Shown here: positions 16,003 to 24,691 of the stretch, one piece after another | Position numbering within the stretch: position 1 is the first letter of the stretch | Layout: every line of letters starts with the position of its first letter | NCBI GenBank assembly: GCA_004556055.1 | Contig: SFIW01000006.1 | Location: 7,656 to 71,655, forward strand | From: Planctomycetaceae bacterium | GTDB lineage: Bacteria; Planctomycetota; Planctomycetia; Pirellulales; Thermoguttaceae | Direction: 5' to 3' | DNA: 64,000 bases | Made by a program: the position numbers and the translations under genes | The notes under the pieces: model-generated | The model's database searches: none | What the model was told of the DNA's origin: nothing | What the model saw: the letters and a program-made list of their open reading frames with translations, nothing else

Positions 16003-17169
16003 GTGGATTCTATGTCAGCACACAACCCGTCGCGGGCAATCGGAAGTTTCTTCTCCAACCCGATCCGTCGCGCGCTTATTCTAGCGGCGATCGGTTTCGT
16101 TGGCATTGGACTTATTGGGTGCCAATCCGCCAAGAACGATTGCGCCGGCTGCCCCTTTAGTCGTAATAAGGAGAAGATCGACGACATAGAAGAACGCGGT
16201 CAGGAAGCTTCCGCGACTTCGACTAACAACGTAAACGAACCGGCGGCGCCGAACGTTTCCCAAACGGTTGAGCCTCTCGATCGAGGGCTCTTTGGCGCCC
16301 GACTCTTTAAAAGGTCGAAAACTCGAGCGCCGTCTCCTACGCAAGTAGAAAGCGACTCGTCTCTCCCCGCAGTCGTCGAGACGTCGAAGCCAACGCCAAG
16401 CTCGCCAAACGCGACGTCTGAAAAAACGGCGGTTGTGTCGGATTCGCCGCAGACGTTTGATTCTCCGACGCAAAGCGAAGCGCTGGCGAGCGCCGCAAGC
16501 GCGTTAAATCAGCATTTCCCCAATACCGCCGCCGACGTGAAGAAGGACGATCCCGTCGAGATTCCCGAAGCGCCTGCCGCGTCTGTCGAGTCGTCTCAAG
16601 ACGCGCCCGCGACGACTCCGCCTCAATATCAGAGCGTCGGACCTTCCGACTCTTCCGCGCCTGACCAACAGCTCGGTTTTGCCCCTTCGGAGTTCGATCA
16701 CTCCGCCTCTTCCTCCGAATCGACGCAGGGCGCGCCAAGCGACGGCCCCGTCCTGAGCGACGTTTCTTCTCCTAAAAACGAGGCGCAACCCGAGTCAGCC
16801 GAGAATCCCGACACGCCGTCCTCCGCTCCCGTTCAAGACGCGTCGACTCCGGTCGAAGGGCTTCAGGCCTCCTCGACTTCACCCGTCGCGATCCCCGATC
16901 AAAGCGCGTTGCAGGCGACCTTTGCAAGCAAACCGCCTGTCTCGCTCAAGACGTCTACGACGCCGCGTTACGTTTACAATACGGTTTCGACGTCGACGCG
17001 TTCGACCGAGATCGGCGCGCCGCGCTCCCGCGTTGCGAAATCCGCCGTCAACGCGCGTTCTTCTAACGCCGTCGGCGAGGCCTCGCGCTTCGTCCCCAAC
17101 GGTCAGACGTCCCAGATCATCCCCGGCAAGCAGCTCGGAGTTATCGAAATTTCCACGCAGAAGAAATAA
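16003..17169 (+). CDS. Ser/Pro/Ala-rich lipoprotein of unknown function
   Basis: Start taken at GTG 16003, eight bases after AGGGAG; ATG 16012 is the alternative. A basic segment is followed by a membrane helix and the lipobox LIGC, so Cys40 would be lipid-modified after signal peptidase II cleavage. Shortly after, CAGC gives two more cysteines. From about residue 70 to the end the sequence is low-complexity, dominated by Ser, Pro, Ala, Thr, Glu and Asp, with no recognisable domain, and ends in a small conserved-looking IIPGKQLGVIEIS. This is typical of extended cell-envelope linker proteins in planctomycetes. It is monocistronic, between its own promoter and terminator. Confidence 0.75.
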   Translation: MDSMSAHNPSRAIGSFFSNPIRRALILAAIGFVGIGLIGCQSAKNDCAGCPFSRNKEKIDDIEERGQEASATSTNNVNEPAAPNVSQTVEPLDRGLFGARLFKRSKTRAPSPTQVESDSSLPAVVETSKPTPSSPNATSEKTAVVSDSPQTFDSPTQSEALASAASALNQHFPNTAADVKKDDPVEIPEAPAASVESSQDAPATTPPQYQSVGPSDSSAPDQQLGFAPSEFDHSASSSESTQGAPSDGPVLSDVSSPKNEAQPESAENPDTPSSAPVQDASTPVEGLQASSTSPVAIPDQSALQATFASKPPVSLKTSTTPRYVYNTVSTSTRSTEIGAPRSRVAKSAVNARSSNAVGEASRFVPNGQTSQIIPGKQLGVIEISTQKK

Positions 17170-17199
17170 ATCCCGACTCCTCGCGCGTCCCTATGACGA

Positions 17200-17230
17200 A
17201 GGCGTCGCAACTCGGTTGCGTCGCCTTTTT
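17200..17230 (+). terminator. Terminator of the lipoprotein gene
   Basis: AGGCGTCGCAA (17200-17210) pairs with TTGCGTCGCCT (17216-17226) except for one central T-T mismatch, followed by a T-run. Confidence 0.8.
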
Positions 17231-17253
17231 TGCTGACTTGTAGTCGATGACGA

Positions 17254-17292
17254 ATAAAAAAACCTTGTTTCCCTCATACGAGAAACAAGGTT
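17254..17292 (-). terminator. Terminator of the ferredoxin gene
   Basis: AACCTTGTTT (17261-17270) and AAACAAGGTT (17283-17292) form a 10-bp stem. On the minus strand it is followed by seven T (complement of 17254-17260). Confidence 0.9.
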
Positions 17293-17338
17293 GTAAATCG
17301 AAAAGCTAAAATGGCGACGTTAGATCGTCAAAAGAGAC

Positions 17339-17509
17339 TCATTCGACCGTGATGGCTTCATTCGGGCAAACAGCCGCGCAAGCGCCGCAGCTAGCGCAAC
17401 CGTCGGCGTCGATCACAGCGAAATCCTCAATCGTAATAACGCCGCAAGGGCATTCGTCGGCGCAAGCGCCACATCCAACACAAAGTTCTTTATTAACGAC
17501 AGCAGCCAT
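17339..17509 (-). CDS. 2[4Fe-4S] ferredoxin
   Basis: A 56-residue protein with AGGAGG five bases before its ATG (17509). Two complete cluster motifs are visible: Cys10, Cys13, Cys16 and Cys20 followed by Pro, and Cys38, Cys41, Cys44 and Cys48 followed by Pro. The duplicated halves (CVGCGACADECP and CASCGACAAVCP) are the clostridial-type bacterial ferredoxin layout. It is a soluble low-potential electron carrier and supports an anaerobic lifestyle, like the rubredoxin at 30.5 kb. There is no linked oxidoreductase. An extra cysteine at position 22 directly follows the first motif. Confidence 0.95.
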   Translation of the reverse strand: MAAVVNKELCVGCGACADECPCGVITIEDFAVIDADGCASCGACAAVCPNEAITVE

Positions 17510-17948
17510 TTCAGCCTCCTATTATGAGCGTCGTCGAATTTTTCAAGCGACGCGCGTAAAGATTTTAACTTCAAGTTTGAAAAACTGGCGAGACGGGTTC
17601 CACCAAACTTTTTGGAACGTCGTTCCCGAACCAACTTTTATACGATAATACAAACAACCACCAAAAAAATCAAGAACTGGGAAGAAAAAAAGAGTCGATT
17701 TTTTACATATTCATGAGTTAGTATTATCTAACCTCTTTTCACTCGCCCAACGTCGTTTTTTAAAATTATGCGCGTCATACGTTTTTTCAAGGCGTCTTTT
17801 CTTTTACCAAAACGTTTTTTCATTTTTTTATCCTCTCTACGGCTTTATTATGCCCTTAAAAAAAATAGAATTAGCGCAGACGAAACCCAGCTTGTTTGAT
17901 TAGAAAAACTATTTGCGTCTAAGCGCCTTCGGCGCGATCGAGACTCCA
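17510..17948. other. AT-rich intergenic region
   Basis: About 440 bases between the divergent ferredoxin and acetyltransferase genes, with long T-runs. No ORF is supported. A GTTAG...CTAAC dyad around a TATTAT at about 17719-17734 is the only structure noted and may be part of a promoter. Confidence 0.4.
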
Positions 17949-18500
17949 ATGACGACTGATGATATAACTATAGAAATCCTCGACGAGAACGAAATCGACA
18001 GCGCTCTGGACACGAAGCTGCGCGAGTTTCTCATCGCAATTTTCCCCAACTGGGAAACGGTTTTCCGAACGCGCCGCGCTTGGCACGACGCGCCTCCCGT
18101 CTTCACGACGTTAGCGCGCGACCGAGAGGGAAAGATTGTCGGTCACGTCGCCGTCGTCGAAAGAACGTTGACGACGAACTGGAACTATCGCTACCGCGCG
18201 GCGAGCGTTCAAGGCGTTTCCGTCGCGCCGGAATATCGCAAAACGGGACTCTCGTCGAAACTCCTCGACAAAAGTCTCGACGAAGCGCGACGACGCGGCT
18301 ATCCTTATGCGATCCTCTTCTGTCGCGAACCCCTCGTTCACTTCTACGAAAGAAATTCCTGGCGACTCCCCAACGACTCCATGATTATGTGGCGCGAAAG
18401 GGAATTGCCTATTCATATGCAGTCTAACTGTCCCATGTATCGCGAACTCACCGACAAACCTTTCCCTGAAGGGCCAGTCGACGTTCACAATCCTCTATGA
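17949..18500 (+). CDS. GNAT-family N-acetyltransferase
   Basis: A 183-residue protein from ATG 17949; an in-frame TTG 12 codons earlier is possible and neither start has a strong ribosome-binding site. The GNAT core is clear: VGHVAVVERTL as the central strand, VSVAPEYRKTGLSSKLLDKS as the acetyl-CoA pyrophosphate loop (R/Q-x-x-G-x-S variant with KTGLSSK), then LDEARRRGYPYAILFC and FYERNSWR. The substrate cannot be told. General layout, with an aromatic N-terminal RRAWHDAPP segment, recalls NodA-like N-acyltransferases, but similarity is not close enough to claim that. It sits alone ahead of the thioredoxin-like gene. Confidence 0.85.
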   Translation: MTTDDITIEILDENEIDSALDTKLREFLIAIFPNWETVFRTRRAWHDAPPVFTTLARDREGKIVGHVAVVERTLTTNWNYRYRAASVQGVSVAPEYRKTGLSSKLLDKSLDEARRRGYPYAILFCREPLVHFYERNSWRLPNDSMIMWRERELPIHMQSNCPMYRELTDKPFPEGPVDVHNPL

Positions 18501-18556
18501 CGATTTCCCCAAATCTTCTGTCATCCATATTACACGCGTAACGACAAGGAAGCCTC

Positions 18557-19789
18557 ATGCATAAGACTTTCAGCCTAACCCTCCTTCTACTCGCGACGAT
18601 TCTTTTAAACGCCGCGCGCGCCGTCGAAAATTTGCCTCCGAAATTAGCGGATAACGCCGATAAGGAAGCGATCCTGATTTATCGCCAGGCGCTTGCCGAC
18701 TGGGCCTCTCAAGGAACCTATTCCCCCGACGAATTCTGGGATCGCACCTGCGACGGGTTTTATAACGCCGCGAAACGCCTTTTATCTCTGGACTTGACGA
18801 AAGAAGAAGAGCTCCAATACCACCAGGAAATGGCGGGTATTCTCGGCAGTTACACCCTCCACGACGCGCTGATCGCGAAAACGCTCGGCGGACCGCATTA
18901 CGACGAGCTTCTCGACTACGCGTCGAAGGCGAGCGAAGCTTACGCCGTCGCTCCGGACGAAGAGTCGCAAAAGCAGGCGAAGGCGATCTATCTCGCTTAC
19001 GCTGGGCAACTCTTCAACGTTCGGCTGCGACTCGCGATTTCCCTTCCCGAGGAAGAGCGCGAAGAGGCTTTTGTCTCACTCGTCGGCGACGTCGTGACCT
19101 TTGCGTTGTCGCTACCCGATTACGGGGCGGACGCCTTCAAAATTGTCCAAGCGATTCGCGCGATCGACGCGGAACTCGGCGAAGAAGCGATCGACGCGTT
19201 ATGCGACGCCTTCGAAGCGTCGGGTAATCCCGCGCTCGCCAAGCCAATCGCGGCGCTCAGCGGCGAACGTCGTTACGCCCGTCTCCCCGGTTCGGAACTC
19301 TACTTCGAAGCGCTCTTCCCCAACGAAAAGGGAGAGTACGTCAAGCCGTTCGATCCGGAGGCCGTCAAGGGAAAAGCGTATCTCGTCGAAGTCTGGGCAA
19401 CGTGGTGCGCCCCTTGCCGTAAAGAAATTCCGCGACTCAAGGAAGTCTACGACCGTTACCATGACGCGGGCTTCGAAATCTTCGGCTATAGTATCGATTT
19501 GAACGACGACGTTCTCCAAAAATTCCTCGTCGACAACGAAGTCCCCTGGTCCGTCGCTTCGCAGAAACATTCGATAGAAGCGGGATACCATGGATTATAC
19601 GACTACTACTCGATCAAAGGCGTTCCGGAGATGATCCTCGTCGGACCGGATGGAAAAGTCATCCAAGTCGATTGCCGCGGATGCAAGCTCGCCGACGCCC
19701 TCAAAGAGCTTTATCCTGACGTCGAACCCCTTGACTGGGATCCTCAAACCGATTTCTCTTCTCGCGTTTTCGATCCTTCCGGGAAATAA
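18557..19789 (+). CDS. Exported TlpA/ResA-like thioredoxin-fold protein
   Basis: A 410-residue protein with a signal peptide (hydrophobic LTLLLLATILLNAA, cleavage near 22). Residues about 25-240 are an alpha-helical domain without recognisable motif, seen before the thioredoxin fold in many planctomycete TlpA proteins. The thioredoxin-like domain runs from about 245 to 400 with the redox motif WCAPC at 283-287 in VEVWATWCAPCRKE, then GFEIFGYSIDLND and the cis-proline loop KGVPEMILVGPDGKV. It would act outside the cytoplasmic membrane as a disulfide reductase. Substrates are unknown; extracytoplasmic cytochrome maturation is a usual job of the family, and a c-type cytochrome is encoded at 9.2 kb. 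Confidence 0.9.
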   Translation: MHKTFSLTLLLLATILLNAARAVENLPPKLADNADKEAILIYRQALADWASQGTYSPDEFWDRTCDGFYNAAKRLLSLDLTKEEELQYHQEMAGILGSYTLHDALIAKTLGGPHYDELLDYASKASEAYAVAPDEESQKQAKAIYLAYAGQLFNVRLRLAISLPEEEREEAFVSLVGDVVTFALSLPDYGADAFKIVQAIRAIDAELGEEAIDALCDAFEASGNPALAKPIAALSGERRYARLPGSELYFEALFPNEKGEYVKPFDPEAVKGKAYLVEVWATWCAPCRKEIPRLKEVYDRYHDAGFEIFGYSIDLNDDVLQKFLVDNEVPWSVASQKHSIEAGYHGLYDYYSIKGVPEMILVGPDGKVIQVDCRGCKLADALKELYPDVEPLDWDPQTDFSSRVFDPSGK

Positions 19790-19816
19790 TTACTCACCAA
19801 ATAAACGGCGTTTGGC

Positions 19817-19852
19817 AAGGTTCCGAAGATTTTCCTTCGGAACCTTTTTCTT
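19817..19852 (+). terminator. Terminator of the TlpA-like gene
   Basis: A 12-bp perfect stem, AAGGTTCCGAAG (19817-19828) with CTTCGGAACCTT (19835-19846), loop of six bases, T-rich tail. Confidence 0.93.
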
Positions 19853-19918
19853 TTATCCAAATAAGCGTTATAACCAGAGCATTTTAACAAAAAAATTTAT
19901 TGAACTCTTTGCTTTTTA

Positions 19919-19947
19919 TTGAATTTTCTCTGTCAGACGTATATTAT
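19919..19947 (+). promoter_or_regulatory. Sigma-70 promoter of the moxR gene
   Basis: TTGAAT (19919-19924), 17 bases, TATTAT (19942-19947), in an AT-rich setting. It would give a leader of about 80 bases to the MoxR start. Confidence 0.65.
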
Positions 19948-20033
19948 AGAATTTAAAAAAAACATACAAAATAAGGAAGTTTTACCAATAAGTATTAAAA
20001 ACATTTTAGGCGTTTGAGATCAAGGAGAACGGT

Positions 20034-20978
20034 ATGGAATTCCCCGAGGCGTATGAAGCGATAACTCAACTCAAAAAGAATATCGGCGCCGTATTCATAG
20101 GTAAAGAGGAAGCCATAGATTTTGCGCTTGTCGCCTTCTTAGCGGAGGGACATCTTTTATTAGACGACGTACCGGGAGTCGGCAAAACGCTGCTTGGTCA
20201 GGCGTTAGCGCGCAGTCTGGACGCGTCCTTTTCTCGAATACAATTTACCTCCGATCTTTTGCCTTCCGACGTCGTAGGCGGCGACTTTTATCAGCAATCG
20301 ACGCAAACGTTTCAATTTTTACGCGGCCCTATCTTTTCGAACGTCGTTTTAGCGGACGAAGTGAATCGCACGCCTCCGCGCACGCAAAGCGCGACGCTGG
20401 AAGCGATGAGCGAACGTCAAGTTTCCTCCGGAGGGCAGACGTATCCTTTGCCGCGCCCTTTCTTTGTGGTCGCGACGGAAAACCCTGTGGAATTCGAAGG
20501 GGTTTATCCTCTTCCCGAAAGCCAACTTGACCGTTTTCTCATCAGACGCTCTATCGGGTATCCGGATCGCGAGTCCGAGTTGAAGATTCTTGAGACGCAT
20601 GGGGAAGGTTCTGCGCTGAAAAACCTTAAACCGACGCTCACGCTCGACCAGGCGCTTGAACTTCAGGGGAAGACGCTCGAGGTTCGCCTCGACAAAGAAA
20701 TCGCGGCTTATATGCTCGACGTCGTTGACGCGACGCGCAACGCGCCGGAACTCGCGGTCGGAGCGAGTCCTCGCGCAACGCTTGCTTTCGCTCGCGCGTT
20801 ACGCGCCTACGCGCTCGTTCATTCCCGCAATTACGTCGTTCCGGACGACGTCAAAGAACTCGCCGCTCCCGTTTTAGGGCACCGCCTCGTTCCGAAAAAT
20901 TACCGACGCGAAGAAGCGCGACGTTTCGTCGAAGACTTCCTGGAACGCGCGCTCGCTTCCCTCGTCTCGCCTTATTGA
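20034..20978 (+). CDS. MoxR-family AAA+ ATPase
   Basis: The 314-residue protein begins behind AAGGAGAA and is full length for MoxR. It has the P-loop DVPGVGKT at 45-52, Walker B VLADEVNR at 105-112, the family block PSDVVGGDFY at 77-86, sensor FVVATENPVEFEGVYPLPESQLDRF near 145-168, and the C-terminal lid with LAVGASPRATLAFARALRAYALV. MoxR ATPases act as chaperones that insert cofactors or remodel complexes, usually with DUF58 and VWA-domain partners encoded next door. Here none of those follow; instead a 754-residue protein of unusual composition lies 110 bases downstream on the same strand. Confidence 0.95.
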   Translation: MEFPEAYEAITQLKKNIGAVFIGKEEAIDFALVAFLAEGHLLLDDVPGVGKTLLGQALARSLDASFSRIQFTSDLLPSDVVGGDFYQQSTQTFQFLRGPIFSNVVLADEVNRTPPRTQSATLEAMSERQVSSGGQTYPLPRPFFVVATENPVEFEGVYPLPESQLDRFLIRRSIGYPDRESELKILETHGEGSALKNLKPTLTLDQALELQGKTLEVRLDKEIAAYMLDVVDATRNAPELAVGASPRATLAFARALRAYALVHSRNYVVPDDVKELAAPVLGHRLVPKNYRREEARRFVEDFLERALASLVSPY

Positions 20979-21088
20979 TCTAACGCTGAACGCGCGTCAT
21001 TGAGTCGCGCTTCCAGTTTTCTTGAGACGTCTTTTTCGTATGGAAAGAGCGTCCTTTGTTATTACATCTAAAGAATAAGGTCAGCGTT

Positions 21089-23353
21089 ATGTCAAATCTA
21101 GAAACCGCTATTGTCGTCGTCTCAGGCAAGATTCTCGACAATCCTTTTGATTTAGGCGTCGTCGACAGCCTCCGCGTCGCCGTTGAACGCGAATTGACGA
21201 CGCGCGATATCGTCGTCGTCAAACGCGTGGTCACATTGGCGCCGCATCATTCGACCGCCGCCGCCGCATTCCTTCTCGCAGGCTTCGACGTCGTCCCCGC
21301 AGACGACGAAGACATGCAGGCCGCGGCTATCCTCGTCTCCGCGCTCGCTCAGCCCGACGGGCCGACGAACGTCGCCTTTGCGTTAGGGCAAGAAGAACCG
21401 ATCGCGCTACTGAGACTCCTCGCCGGACGCGCCAGAAGATTCCTCATTACCGCGTCTCAAATCTCCGAGGAATTGGGACGAAATATCGAAGGGCTTTTGC
21501 CTCTGCGCGATCTCCTCTCCAAAGAGGGCGTCAACTGTTCGGGAATGGTTCGTCAGAACTGGAAAGAGCCCGTCGTCTCCCCCGCCCCGCAACCGACCGT
21601 TCCCGCGAAGACGCAAGCCCCGCAAATCGACAAGCTCGCGCAGGATTCTGATGAACTTGCGACGCTTTGCCAAACGCAAGAGCCCGATCTTGAAGAACTC
21701 CTTCGCGAAAGCGCCGAGGAATGGAACGCCGCACTTGAAAAATTCGTCCTCGACAACGGTAAAAAATGCTCGGCAAGGCTGGCGGTAGAAAGGGTCGGTT
21801 TGCGCTTTCCCGGTCTTGGAGAATTGTATCAAGAGAATCGAGACGTTTTTCGCAAGCTACTCCAACCGTCCCTCCGCCTTGTCGGCGACAATCTCATGAA
21901 CGCCTTCTGGCTCTATCATGAATCGCACCCGGAAATGCGTCCGATCGACGGAGATTCGATCAAAAATCTTTGCATAGGCGCAGAGGGCGCGTCCGAGGTC
22001 GAAAAAGAGATCGTTCCCCCTTTGCACGACACGCCTCCCGCCGCCTCTTTCGCCGCGCTCGCCGCCCAAGCGGAGACGCTAAAATTGTATTGCGAATGGT
22101 CCAGTCAACGAATCAAGCTTCAACAATACGGCTGGGAATATCGTGCGGAAATCTCCTCTAGGGATCAAGAACTCAAGAAATTAAAGGACTTTACAGGCCC
22201 CGCCTACGTCTGGACGATCAAGGAAAGCAATATGCAGTCGCTGACAAGCGAAGAATTTTCGGACGCGGCCAAGAGATATAAGGCGCTTCAAAGCGCGTTG
22301 GAGATTCTTGCGCAAATCGAGGAGGAAAAAGCGACGGATTTGAGCGGCTCGCTCGTCTTCGACGCGTTGCAATTCGCCGCAGACGCGCAGTGCGCCGTCA
22401 AAAACTTTTTGCAAGAGAAAGGCGTCTTGCTCGGAAAAGACCCCGTTCAAAGAGAAACGTTCGTCTTCATCTCGTCGATGTGCCAAGAACGTTTCCCGAC
22501 GCGCTTCCTTCAACATACTAGGCTGGAGGATCGCCTCACGCCTGAAGAAGTGAACGCGCTTTCCTTGAAAGGCGGAGCGCTTCTGCACGAGTATCGCGTC
22601 GCGGTCGCGCGCATGAACGAGCTCAAGAGCCTCGAGAAGGATTTAGTCGACTACGTCGCGCGAATCTCGAGCGCAACGCTCAAAACGGACGCCGACCTCA
22701 AAAAATACAATAGCGCTTGGCAAGCCGTCGTCGAAACGACGACGAAAATGTGCCGGGACTTCAAGGAACCGCCCAGCTCCTTGCGTCTCCGCGCTGCTCT
22801 CGAAGATCTTCTTGATCAAATCCCGGACGATCTCGAAGCGACGGACGAATTCTCGCTCGTCGTTCAGAGTATTGAACTAGCGCAGCAAGATAAGAAAAAC
22901 GCCGAGGTTTCCAACTCGCCTCAAAGCGAAAAGCTTAGCCCAGAGGTTCAGGCCGTGCGCTCCCATTACCATGGCGCGAAAGCGGTTTTCCTCGGCGGCA
23001 AGCCCGTCGAACATCTCCGCGCGCGACTCGCGTCCAAGCTCAATATCGACCTGATTTGGCCCGAGACTAGTCATGGAGACTCCCTTGATAGGCTCAGCGG
23101 ATATGTGAAAGACCCCGACGTTAAGCTCTTCCTTGTCTATATCCCGTGGTGCAGTCATAAACACTCCCTCGATTTTGCGGATATCGTTAAGAAGAATTTC
23201 AAGGATTTCGTCAGAATTCGCAAAGGAACAAGTCCCGACACAATCGCCAAAGCGATTTGCGATCAAGTGTCGATGGCGGACGACGATATTTTCCTTGACG
23301 AGCTGGATCATCCGCAAAAATTCGTCGGCGAAGACGCCAAATACGTTGAATAA
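21089..23353 (+). CDS. Large protein: degenerate NYN-like, LOTUS-like and DUF2325-like domains
   Basis: No clear family over the whole length. Started at MSNLETAIVVVSG (21089; weak AAGGTC upstream), giving 754 residues. Residues 1-145 have the strand-helix order of a NYN/PIN-like nuclease fold: a first strand AIVVVSG, a region with DDEDMQAAAILVSAL, NVAFALGQEEPIALLRLLAG where LabA-type proteins have a VSGDGDF stretch, and ITASQISEELGRNIEGLLPL. The usual catalytic aspartates are missing. Residues about 200-260 (WNAALEKFVLDNGKK to FRKLLQPSLRLVGD) resemble an OST-HTH/LOTUS winged helix. Residues about 270-630 are helical. Residues about 645-735 (KAVFLGGKPVEHLRARL, then VYIPWCSHKHSLDFADIVKKN) match the DUF2325 pattern with its Cys-Ser-His. 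Residues 150-195 are a Pro/Gln linker. NYN+LOTUS proteins often handle RNA; a scaffold or RNA-binding role is inference. Confidence 0.6.
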   Translation: MSNLETAIVVVSGKILDNPFDLGVVDSLRVAVERELTTRDIVVVKRVVTLAPHHSTAAAAFLLAGFDVVPADDEDMQAAAILVSALAQPDGPTNVAFALGQEEPIALLRLLAGRARRFLITASQISEELGRNIEGLLPLRDLLSKEGVNCSGMVRQNWKEPVVSPAPQPTVPAKTQAPQIDKLAQDSDELATLCQTQEPDLEELLRESAEEWNAALEKFVLDNGKKCSARLAVERVGLRFPGLGELYQENRDVFRKLLQPSLRLVGDNLMNAFWLYHESHPEMRPIDGDSIKNLCIGAEGASEVEKEIVPPLHDTPPAASFAALAAQAETLKLYCEWSSQRIKLQQYGWEYRAEISSRDQELKKLKDFTGPAYVWTIKESNMQSLTSEEFSDAAKRYKALQSALEILAQIEEEKATDLSGSLVFDALQFAADAQCAVKNFLQEKGVLLGKDPVQRETFVFISSMCQERFPTRFLQHTRLEDRLTPEEVNALSLKGGALLHEYRVAVARMNELKSLEKDLVDYVARISSATLKTDADLKKYNSAWQAVVETTTKMCRDFKEPPSSLRLRAALEDLLDQIPDDLEATDEFSLVVQSIELAQQDKKNAEVSNSPQSEKLSPEVQAVRSHYHGAKAVFLGGKPVEHLRARLASKLNIDLIWPETSHGDSLDRLSGYVKDPDVKLFLVYIPWCSHKHSLDFADIVKKNFKDFVRIRKGTSPDTIAKAICDQVSMADDDIFLDELDHPQKFVGEDAKYVE

Positions 23354-23373
23354 TCTCGTCGCGGAGTTGAATC

Positions 23374-24210
23374 ATGACTAAGCGCCTCTCAGGCAAATCT
23401 CCAATCGAAGCGGGTCAACCTGACGCAAGTCGTCTAAGCGCGCGTCGTCTCATGAGCGCGACGCCGAACGCCGACGCGGCGGCTTGCGCCCAAGCGAAAG
23501 CGCGTCTTACGCCCGAAAAATTCGCCGCGCTCCCATTGCGTCAACGTCTCATTCTCGCGGCGATCGACGAAATCGAAGAAGTCGGTTTCGAGCGCTTCTC
23601 CGTTCGTCGCGTAGCCGCGGCGTGCGGAGCGTCCTGCGCCGCGCCGTATAAGCACTTCAAAAATCGTCAAGAACTCGTCGTCGCAATCCTCGACTACATC
23701 TCCCAAGAGTGGCTCAAGCGCCAACAGAGGATTATCGATCGAATGAAGGGCGCGTCGATCCGCGAAATTCTCATCGAATTCGCCGTCGACTATATCCGCT
23801 TCCTCGTCGAAAATCCGCGATACAACTCCGTTCTCATGCTCAAGGGAGAAACGCTCGATTCGAGCTACATGGACGTCAAAGCGCGCCTAAGCGACTATTC
23901 TAAAGAGTTGCTTTTGGAGTACTGTCGTCAAGAAGGCGTGGATTTGCGCATCGCGCGCGTCAAGATGTACGTCGTGCGCTCGCAAATCTACGGTTTCGCG
24001 CTGATGTTTATCAATAACGAGTTGCCTTACGGGGAAATGATGATCCGTTTCGTTCGCACGCTTGTGGAGAGGGAATTTGAGCTTCCTTGGACGCTTGCGT
24101 TTGAGTCAGAAGGGGCTTTCCAAACGAAAGAATTAAAGGAATTTCTCTCGAAATTGGGTCCCGAACCTGGCGAAGAGCTCCCTAAACCGGCTCCGTACAA
24201 TAGTAAATAA
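23374..24210 (+). CDS. TetR-family transcriptional regulator
   Basis: A 278-residue TetR protein, long for the family because of about 50 extra N-terminal residues; a later start would also be possible. The DNA-binding domain spans about 56-102: RLILAAIDEIEEVGFERFSV, then RRVAAACGASCAAPYKHFKNRQEL, with the typical Y-x-H-F at 92-95. The ligand domain is helical and undiagnostic. It starts 20 bases after the preceding large gene but more likely controls the ACP-FabF-FabZ-ligase cluster that follows, whose promoter carries a perfect 25-nt palindrome at its start point. Control by an acyl-CoA or acyl-ACP ligand, as for FabR/FadR-type TetR proteins, is inference. Confidence 0.93.
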   Translation: MTKRLSGKSPIEAGQPDASRLSARRLMSATPNADAAACAQAKARLTPEKFAALPLRQRLILAAIDEIEEVGFERFSVRRVAAACGASCAAPYKHFKNRQELVVAILDYISQEWLKRQQRIIDRMKGASIREILIEFAVDYIRFLVENPRYNSVLMLKGETLDSSYMDVKARLSDYSKELLLEYCRQEGVDLRIARVKMYVVRSQIYGFALMFINNELPYGEMMIRFVRTLVEREFELPWTLAFESEGAFQTKELKEFLSKLGPEPGEELPKPAPYNSK

Positions 24211-24268
24211 TGAGTGTAAAAAAGTTCGTAAAAAAGTCAGAGTCTTCTTAAATTCGGCGCGACGCGTA

Positions 24269-24296
24269 TTGACGCCGAGTTAGCGTTCGTTATACT
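24269..24296 (+). promoter_or_regulatory. Sigma-70 promoter of the acp-fabF-fabZ-ligase cluster
   Basis: TTGACG (24269-24274), 16 bases, TATACT (24291-24296). Transcription would begin at about 24303, inside the adjacent palindrome. Confidence 0.75.
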
Positions 24297-24299
24297 AGC

Positions 24300-24324
24300 C
24301 TTTAGTTATCAGTGATAACTAAAG
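24300..24324. promoter_or_regulatory. Perfect 25-nt palindromic operator, probable TetR site
   Basis: CTTTAGTTATCA (24300-24311), a single G, and TGATAACTAAAG (24313-24324) are exact inverse complements. It directly follows the -10 element and covers the expected start site, the ideal position for a repressor. The TetR gene ends 90 bases upstream, so it is the natural candidate. As RNA it could also form a hairpin, but there is no T-run to make a terminator. Confidence 0.75.
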
Positions 24325-24408
24325 AAAGCTCGGGGCGGCGCTGTTTCCTAACTTCCTTTTTTAGCGTCCCCCCTCATTGTCGAAAACGACTCGGTACGGA
24401 GAATGAAA

Positions 24409-24633
24409 ATGGACGCTTTTCAGTTGGTGACGCGTGGTCTCGCTAAACGTCTCGGACTCGATCCCGAAGGGATTGGCGCAGAAGACGACCTTAAAATGCT
24501 TGGAATCGACTCGCTTGACGCGGCGGAGCTTCTTATGGAGCTCGAAGACAAACTGGGCATTGAGATCGAAGAAACTGGACAAATAAGAACGGTCGGCGAT
24601 ATCGTCGCCGCGATTGACGAAGCGACAAACTAG
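24409..24633 (+). CDS. Acyl carrier protein
   Basis: I start at the second ATG (24409), seven bases after GGAG; the first ATG at 24403 is too close to it. The 74-residue acidic product has DDLKMLGIDSLDAAELLMELEDKLGI order, with Ser35 of the DSL motif as the phosphopantetheine site. It is a dedicated carrier protein at the head of a ketosynthase-dehydratase-ligase cluster, so it probably carries the chain made by those enzymes rather than being the main housekeeping AcpP, which cannot be excluded. Confidence 0.93.
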   Translation: MDAFQLVTRGLAKRLGLDPEGIGAEDDLKMLGIDSLDAAELLMELEDKLGIEIEETGQIRTVGDIVAAIDEATN

Positions 24634-24691
24634 TTCCTTTTCCGCTTCGACGTCTCGCGCGATATCGACCTGAAAGGATCAGAAGTAAAAG

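Noticed and set aside
17949..18500. NodA-type acyltransferase
   Set aside because: Only the general GNAT layout and an aromatic N-terminal patch agree; no lipo-chitooligosaccharide genes nearby.
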